Source: an uncultured Gimesia sp. (GTDB lineage Bacteria > Planctomycetota > Planctomycetia > Planctomycetales > Planctomycetaceae). Taken from it: a stretch of 53,809 bases of DNA. Each line of letters begins with the position of its first letter. Position 1 is the first letter of the stretch. A model generated the notes under the pieces. That model saw nothing but the letters and a program-made list of their open reading frames with translations, did no database searches and had not been told where the DNA came from. The stretch spans positions 1 to 53,809 of the forward strand of contig NZ_CALEMX010000487.1 in assembly GCF_937910335.1 (NCBI RefSeq), in the 5' to 3' direction. The position numbers and the translations under genes were made by a program. Of the stretch, positions 40,972 to 49,800 are shown one piece after another.

Positions 40972-41724
40972 ATGAAACTGGATGGAAAAATAGCTCTGGT
41001 AACCGGTGGTAGCCGCGGCATTGGAAAAGCCGCTGTGCAGACCCTGGCCCGGGAAGGGGCAAAGGTTGCTTTTGTGTACCAATCCAGTGCGGAAGCAGCA
41101 GAGCAAATTGTGAAAGAGCTCGCAGACCAAAATTGTGAGGCGATTGCGATTCAAGCAGATGTAGCTGATAAAGCAGCAGCAGATGCGGTCGTCAATCAGG
41201 TCATTGAAAAGTGGGAAAAAATCGATATCCTGGTTAATAACGCAGGTATTATTCGAGATGGCCTTCTGGCTACTATGTCATCAGAAGACTGGCAAGCGGT
41301 GATTGATACCAACCTGACCAGTGTATTTAACTTCTGCCAGGCGGTCACTCGTCCCATGATGTCAAAGCGGTATGGACGCATCATCAATATGTCGAGCGTG
41401 GCTGCCCACTTTGGTAACTCGGGACAAACGAACTATGCCGCCAGTAAAGGGGGAATTATTGGATTTACCCGCTGCCTGGCAACAGAACTGGCAAAACGGG
41501 GGATCACCGTTAATGCGGTAGCTCCCGGTTTTATTGAAACGGATATGACAGTCGACGTGCGGAACGCGGCCGGCGACCAAATCAAGAAACATATCCCCGC
41601 TCGACGCCTGGGTCTTCCGGATGACATTGCCAATGCGGTACTGTTTTTCGCTAGTAACGAGTCATCCTATGTTACCGGTCAAACACTGGCCGTCGACGGC
41701 GGACTCACTTTGGGTGGAATTTAA
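40972..41724 (+). CDS. fabG: 3-oxoacyl-ACP reductase FabG
   Basis: 'IALVTGGSRGIGKAAVQTLAREGAKVAF', 'NNAGI', 'MSSVAAHFGNSGQTNYAASKGG', C-terminal 'TGQTLAVDGGLTLGGI'. Confidence 0.9.
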   Translation: MKLDGKIALVTGGSRGIGKAAVQTLAREGAKVAFVYQSSAEAAEQIVKELADQNCEAIAIQADVADKAAADAVVNQVIEKWEKIDILVNNAGIIRDGLLATMSSEDWQAVIDTNLTSVFNFCQAVTRPMMSKRYGRIINMSSVAAHFGNSGQTNYAASKGGIIGFTRCLATELAKRGITVNAVAPGFIETDMTVDVRNAAGDQIKKHIPARRLGLPDDIANAVLFFASNESSYVTGQTLAVDGGLTLGGI

Positions 41725-41918
41725 TTCAGGTCAATCCGAAGCAGCTTGTTGCCGTTTTCGGAAGAAATATTTTGTGTTATTGGTATCACTCGAATTGGGT
41801 CAATTCAACTTATCGATAACGAAAACCGTCAAGACTATTCTTCTCGCCAAATAGTTTTTAATCAGGCTGGGTCGGCGAGACCAAGCGACCATCAGGTCGA
41901 ACCAAGGAGTAATTACAG

Positions 41919-42305
41919 ATGCCAACTAGAGATGAAATTTTCGATTCCGTGCGTGAAACACTTGTGGATGCTCTGGGACTGGATGATGACGAAGTCGTGC
42001 CTGAGGCCACTCTCATGGGTGACCTCGGAGCAGAATCTATTGACTTTCTTGACATCGCATTCCGTCTGGAAAAAGCATTCGATATCAAAATTCCACGGGG
42101 TGAACTGTTCCCGGAGAATATTGCTTCCTCAGACTCTGGCTTTGTCAAAGACGGTGTCTTTACTGAAACAGGCATTGCAGAACTGCGCGTAAAGATGCCA
42201 CACGCAAACCTGGATACATTTGTAGAAGATCCCAAAGTAGAAAAAATGCAGGATCTGTTTACTGTTGATATGCTGGTCAACTTCCTTGAAGCACGTCTTG
42301 CCTAA
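41919..42305 (+). CDS. Acyl carrier protein with extended C-terminal region (128 aa)
   Basis: 'VRETLVDALGLDDDEVVPEATLMGDLGAESIDFLDIAFRLEKAFDIKIPRGELF' (phosphopantetheine-site Ser in GAESID); about 45 extra residues compared with typical ACPs. Confidence 0.85.
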   Translation: MPTRDEIFDSVRETLVDALGLDDDEVVPEATLMGDLGAESIDFLDIAFRLEKAFDIKIPRGELFPENIASSDSGFVKDGVFTETGIAELRVKMPHANLDTFVEDPKVEKMQDLFTVDMLVNFLEARLA

Positions 42306-42312
42306 TCGAAGA

Positions 42313-42370
42313 AACGGAGGCAAGCTGACTAACGCGCACAGCTCGCGATTGCGGGCTGTACGCCTCCGTT
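42313..42370. other. Structured intergenic hairpin between ACP and second FabZ gene
   Basis: Outer 9-bp stem aacggaggc (42313-42321) / gcctccgtt (42362-42370). Inner hairpin acagctcgc (42338-42346) / gcgggctgt (42351-42359), with one T-G wobble and a gatt tetraloop. Confidence 0.6.
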
Positions 42371-42458
42371 AGAATTTCATTGATTTCAAAACAGCATTCA
42401 GTCACTGATTCGCTGAATTTACATGTGCTGTAACCCAGCAACTTAAAGGTTCATCAAA

Positions 42459-42947
42459 ATGCGATGGTTCTGGATAGATCGCTTTATTGAATTCGAACGT
42501 GGTGATTCTGCAAAAAGTGTGAAAAACGTCACACTTGCTGAAGAGCATCTGCATGACCACTTTCCCGGTTTCCCAGTGATGCCCGGATCTCTGATGATCG
42601 AAGGTATGGCACAAACCGGAGGGATTCTGCTGGGCGAAATCAATGATTTTGAACATATTGTGATCCTGGCCAAAGTACCACAGATGACCTTTCACAGCTG
42701 GGCTTGCCCGGGAGATCAACTGATTTATTCGGCAAAAATCACAAACGCAGGGGACGAAGGAGGGGCCGTTGACGTCACCGCCATGGTAGGAGATCGTCTG
42801 GTTGCAGAAGGTAGCATCATCTTTGTTCACCTCGACCAGAGTGATTCTGAATTTGGCGCGATTGATCAGAAAAACTTTGTGTTTTCAATGAATCTACTGG
42901 GCATTCTTGATGTCGGCAAAGCAGGAAACGGCGAAGATCAGGCTTGA
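42459..42947 (+). CDS. 3-hydroxyacyl-ACP dehydratase (FabZ-like hotdog), copy 2
   Basis: 'LAEEHLHDHFPGFPVMPGSLMIEGMAQTGGIL'; same length and layout as copy 1. Confidence 0.85.
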   Translation: MRWFWIDRFIEFERGDSAKSVKNVTLAEEHLHDHFPGFPVMPGSLMIEGMAQTGGILLGEINDFEHIVILAKVPQMTFHSWACPGDQLIYSAKITNAGDEGGAVDVTAMVGDRLVAEGSIIFVHLDQSDSEFGAIDQKNFVFSMNLLGILDVGKAGNGEDQA

Positions 42948-43126
42948 GTCAGCTATTTTTGGAACCTTGGTATGGAGGCCTTGATTCTAAATGGACTACA
43001 ATAATAATTCCACTATATGAAAACCAGATAAATTATCTGGCAGCAAATCACTTCGGGCTGGGTCAAACAATCTTGTGATTTGTCTGCTGCAACTAAATTC
43101 AATTTAAAAAACTAGAATTCGAAGCT

Positions 43127-44410
43127 ATGAACCGCCGTGTTGTCATTACAGGAATTGGCGCTATTACTCCCTTGGGAAAAACTGTGGAAGACACCTGGAA
43201 AGCACTTCAGGAGTCCCAATGCGGCGTTTCCAATATCACTCATTTCGACGCCTCAAATTTTCCAACCCGATTCGCTGCAGAAGTGCATGACTTCCATCTG
43301 GAAGATTATGTAGACAACGTCGATCGCTTTGAACATTCCGGTCGCAACATTCGCTACGCCATCGGTGCAGCAACACAAGCTGTCAATGATTCTGGCATCC
43401 TGGATGATGATTTTGATCCCGCGACATTCGGTGTTTATCTGGGAGCTGGTGAAGGGCAACAAGATTTCTATAAATTCATGAAGATCATCGCACAAGCTCA
43501 AAACGATGGTCAGGTTGACCTGGAAAAATTTACCAAAGTGGGACTGGAACAGCTCAATCCACTTTTCGAACTCGAGCAAGAACCAAATATGCCGGCCGGC
43601 CATCTGGCCAGCTTGTTCAATGCACAAGGACCGAATCTCAACTGTCTAACCGCTTGTGCCGCCTCCAGCCAGGCAATTGGTGAAGCGTCGGAACTTATTC
43701 GTCGGGGTGACGTTGACATCATGCTTTCTGGTGGTGCACATAGTATGATTCATCCTTTTGGTGTAACTGGCTTCAGCCTGCTAACAGCGCTTTCAACACA
43801 CAATGATGATCCCGCTAAAGCATCGCGACCCTTCGATCGAAACCGGGACGGATTTGTGCTCGGCGAAGGTGCCGGCATGATGATTCTGGAAGATCTGGAA
43901 CGAGCCCAAAAACGTGGTGCTCGAATTTATGGCGAACTGGTTGGCTATGGCTCCAGCGCAGACGCTTATCGTGTTACCGACATTCATCCAGAAGGACGCG
44001 GTGCTATCAAATGTATTAATATGGCCATGAGTCATGCGAATGCCAATCCCGAAGATATTCATTACATCAATGCACATGGAACAAGTACCGCGGTCAACGA
44101 TAAAGTCGAGACCAGAGCCATCAAGGGCGCATTAGGCGAAACAGCCTATAAAGTTCCGGTTTCCAGTATCAAAAGCATGATGGGACACTTGATTGCGGCT
44201 GCGGGAAGCGTCGAAGCCATCACTTGTCTGATGGCCATTCGAGATAATGTCGTCCCTCCCACAATCAACTATGAAACCCCCGATCCGGATTGTGACCTGG
44301 ATTACATTCCCAATGAAGCACGTCAAAAAAAGGTAACAACGACGCTTTCAAACAGCTTTGGATTCGGCGGTCAGAACATCTCTTTGATCTTCTCAGAATT
44401 CAATGGCTAA
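43127..44410 (+). CDS. fabF: Beta-ketoacyl-ACP synthase II
   Basis: 'RVVITGIGAITPLGKTVEDTW', catalytic Cys in 'NCLTACAASSQAIGEA', His in 'NAHGTSTAVND' and 'KSMMGHLIAAAGS'. Confidence 0.9.
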   Translation: MNRRVVITGIGAITPLGKTVEDTWKALQESQCGVSNITHFDASNFPTRFAAEVHDFHLEDYVDNVDRFEHSGRNIRYAIGAATQAVNDSGILDDDFDPATFGVYLGAGEGQQDFYKFMKIIAQAQNDGQVDLEKFTKVGLEQLNPLFELEQEPNMPAGHLASLFNAQGPNLNCLTACAASSQAIGEASELIRRGDVDIMLSGGAHSMIHPFGVTGFSLLTALSTHNDDPAKASRPFDRNRDGFVLGEGAGMMILEDLERAQKRGARIYGELVGYGSSADAYRVTDIHPEGRGAIKCINMAMSHANANPEDIHYINAHGTSTAVNDKVETRAIKGALGETAYKVPVSSIKSMMGHLIAAAGSVEAITCLMAIRDNVVPPTINYETPDPDCDLDYIPNEARQKKVTTTLSNSFGFGGQNISLIFSEFNG

Positions 44411-44838
44411 TTCTTTCTGGCTGAATCTGGTCACTTTCCAGACAAGATAGAATCATCAGTTCGCCCTGGAAAGAACTGCTTTCTCCGCGAAAAAGATCAA
44501 CGCCGCTGATCAACTTTTCACATTTGCAAATCTTTTTGCACAGGTTCCCCGTCCTGAAGCAGACTACTGCCTATTTGACAGCGAAATCCTCTTTTTATTG
44601 TAAAGAAACATTGCAGAGTGATTTCGAACTGCTAAATTATGTAACTGCGAGACATAATTTAACCACTTCCCATGTAACTACTTACAAAGAGACTCCCTTT
44701 TATATCGGGTAATGGTATCTGATTTGCTAATCTTCTCTTTGTTCTAACGATATTTGCATGATTTGAATTATGGGCTAGTCTTAGCTTAAATTCCCGCGGA
44801 TATGTGGTTGGCTTCTGAATGAATTGGTGAAAGAAATC

Positions 44839-45258
44839 ATGGTGAATGCCAGGTCTCAGACCCCTTATCAATTACTGATTGCTGATGATGACGCCGGGTT
44901 TCGCAACGTACTCAAAGAGCTGTTCAATCCTTATTTCGAGCTGTTTGAAGCCGAATCGGGAGAAGAGGCTATTGAGCTTGTTGAGCAATTCCAGGTCGAT
45001 CTCGTTTTGCTTGATATGCACATGGACGTTCTAACAGGCTTGGAAGCAGTCCGGATCATGAAGCAAATTAATGCCATTCTGCCCTGCATTCTCATTACCG
45101 CAGACGCAACAGATGAGTTACGGCAAGATGCCAGCGCCGCTGATGCTTATGGAGTTCTGTCTAAGCCCTTCAAGCGACAAGAGTTAGTTTCTACAGTCTC
45201 TCACGCCTTGCTGGAAACGTACCACGATCCGGATATCCCTTCCTGGCTGGGTAACTAG
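44839..45258 (+). CDS. Stand-alone response regulator receiver domain protein
   Basis: 'LLIADDDAGFRNVL', 'DLVLLDMHMDVLTGLE', 'ILITADA', 'LSKPFKR'; no output domain. ORF opens at TTG 44824; ATG at 44839 preferred. Confidence 0.85.
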   Translation: MVNARSQTPYQLLIADDDAGFRNVLKELFNPYFELFEAESGEEAIELVEQFQVDLVLLDMHMDVLTGLEAVRIMKQINAILPCILITADATDELRQDASAADAYGVLSKPFKRQELVSTVSHALLETYHDPDIPSWLGN

Positions 45259-45576
45259 AGCGCATCCCATTTAACCATAGCGCCTTTCATTCTATTATAC
45301 TCGTTTCAAATAGCCTTGGAGACGCCACAGGAAACCTGGACACAGGCTAGATCGATAGTTAGCCAGTTCACATCATTCGTAGTTTCGTTGATTCAAAGAA
45401 ACAGGAACTCTCGATTCCGGGTACACTCCAGACATTTTTCCGTGGAATCGACTTTTCATTAACTTCATAGTGAAGTACACTTCGAGTCGAAATATTAATC
45501 TCAACAGCATACCTGCATCCCGTGTTTTCATACGAATTATCACATATACAGGTCGTGCGGCGGAAAGGAGTCTGCC

Positions 45577-46887
45577 ATGCCATTTGTGCCAACCCGTTTT
45601 ATCCACGCAAGTAACCTGCGCCTCGACCATCAACCTCAGGGAGTCGGTGCGGTTTCCAGAGAGTCGCAAACCCATCTCGAAGACTGCACTTTGGAGACCT
45701 TCGATGGAATCATCAAAGCGTGCCTGGAATATGAAATTGATTTCTTGCTTTTGACGGGCAACACTTTTATCGACGAAGATTACAGCATACGCGCCAGAAT
45801 CGCGCTGATTGATGGATTTCAGCATCTGGCGTCAAAAAATATTCAGGTCTTCGTTATTCCCGGACAACACGATCCCTTGAGTGCCTGGGATTTACAATCC
45901 AACTGGCCTGCTAACGTTACGTTTCTCTCGCCTCAGGATTATGAAAGACTCGATATTATCCACGATGAAGAAACAGTGGCGACACTTCAAATTCTGGATG
46001 CCTCTCACTACAAACTACACCAGCCTTTAAAATTGGAGAAACGCAATCAGCTGTTTAATCAGCATAACCAACGTGTATTTTCGATAGGCTGTATCATAAC
46101 CAATTCAACGACAGATCCGGTGAACCAGCCATCTGAGACGAAGTTAACAGCTCCGCTTAGTTCGTCAGAAGAAACAAACGAAGTGCCCGTTGACTATCTT
46201 GCACTGTGTAAAGGAACTCAGCGACACACATTCGAAATGCAGCCGGGAATTGCCCACCATCCAGGTGCAGGCCAGGGACTCAACTTCGATGAATGTAAAA
46301 GCAATGGTGTTACGTTAGTCACAATCAATCCGGAAGAACAATGGGACCATCGTCCGTTAAACGTCGCCGTCGTTCGCTGGTTAGTGATCGATATAAATCT
46401 GAATCCGGAAACGTCTCGCAATCAGCTCAAACAGCTGATGGAAGAAGCCCTGCTCACTCGAACTCCGAAGAACCATGAAAAGTTATGGATGGTACGTTGG
46501 AATATCAAAGGGTCTGGCGAGCTCTTCGAGACTCTACGAAGCTTCAAAAACCAGGCTGGTTTAAGCTCCGAATTCGCAAACGAAACCAATGATCGTCTGC
46601 CGTTATTGCTTGAACAATCATATTATCTTCAAGAAACAAACGCGAATTCCGAAACAGAACAGTCTGGCTTGATAAAACTGTATCAGCAACAACTTGAAGA
46701 ATTTCAGACTGAATCAACATCGCCATTGAACCAATTAATCACACAATCAACTCAGCTTGATCAAACCTGGCAGCGACGTCTCAGCGCGTTAACAGAACAG
46801 GTGAATGAGCAACACGTTTTTAATAAGGCTATCCAAAACGGACATAGCTGGCTTAGCATCTCGTCGGGCGAGGAAGTTCACATATGA
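45577..46887 (+). CDS. SbcD/YhaO-like metallophosphoesterase-fold protein with degenerate active site
   Basis: Strong RBS (ggaaaggag) before ATG. 'RFIHASNLRLD...FLLLTGNTFIDEDYS...VFVIPGQHDPL...DYLALCKGTQR' aligns with MPP motifs I-V, but the metal ligands are substituted. Confidence 0.8.
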   Translation: MPFVPTRFIHASNLRLDHQPQGVGAVSRESQTHLEDCTLETFDGIIKACLEYEIDFLLLTGNTFIDEDYSIRARIALIDGFQHLASKNIQVFVIPGQHDPLSAWDLQSNWPANVTFLSPQDYERLDIIHDEETVATLQILDASHYKLHQPLKLEKRNQLFNQHNQRVFSIGCIITNSTTDPVNQPSETKLTAPLSSSEETNEVPVDYLALCKGTQRHTFEMQPGIAHHPGAGQGLNFDECKSNGVTLVTINPEEQWDHRPLNVAVVRWLVIDINLNPETSRNQLKQLMEEALLTRTPKNHEKLWMVRWNIKGSGELFETLRSFKNQAGLSSEFANETNDRLPLLLEQSYYLQETNANSETEQSGLIKLYQQQLEEFQTESTSPLNQLITQSTQLDQTWQRRLSALTEQVNEQHVFNKAIQNGHSWLSISSGEEVHI

Positions 46888-49800
46888 AAATTACCAGAAT
46901 CCACGTCGATCAATTTGGAAACTGGAAAGACCTGACTCTTGCTCCCCTGAATGCGGGGATCAATGTATTTTATGGTCCGAATGAAACCGGTAAATCAACT
47001 TTAATGCGCATGATTCGCGGCATTCTTTATGGTTTTCACCTGGAAAAAATTCAGGCAGGTTCCCGTGTTTCCGATGCCGTTCCCTGGTCAGGCTTATTAG
47101 ATATACAACATAAAGGACAACGTTACGAAATCCGTCGCAAAACCAACTCCAAAGCAAATGGTCATTTTTGGTTCCAGGGAGAATCGAAGGGGACTTCCAG
47201 CCAGGATCTGCTCACATCCCTGCATGCCGGTGTGAATGAAACCGTATATGAAAACATATTTGCCATCGGCTTAAATGAATTGCAGGAACTGGGCACCCTG
47301 CACGGCGATCAGGTAGCGCAACATATTTATGGCCTCTCTTTAGGACCGGAAGGGCGGGCCATTCTTGATGCGTCTGATCAATTAGGTCAATCACAACAAA
47401 AGCTGCTCAGCGACAACTTCAAAACCGGAAAACTGGTTGATCTGTATCAGCGGCTTGATGATGTGAATTCCAAACTCGAAGATCTGAAACAACAGGCAGA
47501 GCGTTTTTTCAATTTGACGGGTGAATTACAGAAATTACGCTCTGAATCTGACAGCCTCAAAAAACGCAAAGCAGGATTACAATATCAGATCCGGGGGCAT
47601 CGTTTTCTGGATCGCGTCTGGAGACCCTGGCAGGAAGTACAAACTCTGCGTCAGAAATTAAAACAACTACCCATCATTCAGAATTTTCCAGAAAATGGTG
47701 TCGCCTTACTGAATGAATACGACCAGGATTTGAAACAGCTCGAAGCTAAGCTAATAGAACTCGAAGCAGAGATCCAAAGACTCGGTAAAGAAATTGAGCG
47801 CTACGAGTCAGCCAATGATTTCCTCAATTTTGCTCCTGACATTCAAAGTCTGTCTGACCAGAAAGCCTGGATAGCCGATCTGGAACAGCAGTATCAGCAA
47901 GGCGAATCTCAGAGAATCGATGTAGAACAGGCATTAAACAAACATCTCACGCAGGATCTGACCCTGAGTGACATCAGGCAGATTCAGACAACGCCCGATA
48001 ATAATCAATGCCTCATTCAGGCAGCACGTGCTTATCAACTTGCCTGCACGAAACGCAAAAACGCACATCAGCGTTATAAAAAAGTTTCCCGGAAATATCA
48101 GCAAACATTAGTCCAACTACAGGAACAATCAAGCGAGTTGCTTAATGGGAATTCGATTGAAGAAGAAATGCGAAGAGCCCATGAACGAATGAAACACCTG
48201 GAACGCCTCAGCCAGTTACGGGTTCGGGAATCTGAAATTCTCATTCGGCAGGAAGCGCTTCAAGAACAGTTATCGCGACTACGGTCTCACGCTCGCATCC
48301 CCAGTTGGGCTAAAAAATCCTTATTTGGTTTTGCCCTGGCTGGAATGCTGTTGATTGTTGCCGGCGTATGGCGTGGTGTTTCGGATGCGGTTCTCGTCGG
48401 ATTGATTTATTGTCTCTCAGGAATGTTTTTAGGTGGAATTGCCTGGGCTCTTAAAAAACATTATGAAATTGATATCGATGATCAAGCAGAAGAATTACAA
48501 GATGAAAGCCGAACGTTAGACATTCACTTGCGAGAAACACAACAGGAAATCGAGCTACTGCTGGAAGACGAATTCTTTGCCCTCAAAATAATTACTGAAG
48601 GACACTCGCTAACCAGCCATAGACAGCACAACAATATCCCTGCCCTCAATTACAACGAAGAAAATATTCTCCGTACAGATTTGCTGCATGAACTGGCTCT
48701 CAAAATCAGTCAACTGGAACAGTTGAAAACCGAGCAAGAACGAGCACAAAAAACACGTCAGCTACTCGTAAAACTGAGAAATCGTTCCCAGGAAATACAG
48801 CGTCTTTTTAGCAGCAAGCGGCATGACTGGTGTGAATGCCTCAAACAATTAGGTTTAACAGAAACGCTGAAAACCACTGAAGCATTTCAAATGTGGCATC
48901 GAGTTTCCAATGCGAATTTATATGCGAACCAGCTCGATCAGATAAAACGTCAAATCAAACCAGCCGGTGAAATAATCAACCAGTTCAACCAGCGCGTACG
49001 TGACTTAGGGTTACGGATGGACCGCAGAAACCATAATTTCGATAAACCGTTCGATGTCATAGCAGAATGGGAACGCGAACTCGGTACACTCTCCGTGCAT
49101 CAACAAGACTGCGCTCGCCTGCGTAAAGAAGAAAAAAAACTACGACAGCAATCAGACTCCATCCAATTAAATATTCAGGAACTGAAACAGAAACGTTCAA
49201 GCCTGATGATTCAGGGCAGCGCATCAAATCGCGAAGAATTCGTTCAACGAGCAACCTCTCTTGAAGAACGGATTCTAATTGAAAATCTCCTGGAGGATGC
49301 ACAGACTGAATTGGAACATATCAGCCGCACCGAACAGGAAATGGCGATTGTCGAAGAAGATCTACTGAATTTCAATCTGGATGATAACACCGAACATCTC
49401 GAAATGCTGAACCTGGAACTGGAAGACATAGAGCAAGATCTGGTAAGAACCGCCGAAAATATGGGTCGGTTAAAACAGGAATTTCAAAACGCCAAAACCG
49501 ATCGCAGCTCGGCTCATTTACGTTTTGAACGAGAACAGATTCTCCAACAAATTAAACAGACCAGTACAAATTGGTTCGCAAATCAACTTTCAAAAACAGG
49601 TTTGAAGCAGTTACGTTTAGAATATGAACGAACCTGTCAACCAGAGACATTGGCAATTGCTTCTGAATATCTTAGCCAACTGACTAATGGGAAATATACA
49701 AATATCTGGACTCCTCTAGGTGAACAGTTCCCAAAAATTGACGATCAACAAGGGCATACGCTCACCGTAAGTGAACTCAGCAGTGGTACGCGCGAGCAAC

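Noticed and set aside
41746-42192. 148-aa ORF overlapping the ACP gene
   Set aside because: Out of frame with the clear ACP; no domain resemblance.
44495-44516. Possible terminator after fabF (gatca...tgatc flanked by A/T)
   Set aside because: Stem of only 5 bp; not convincing.
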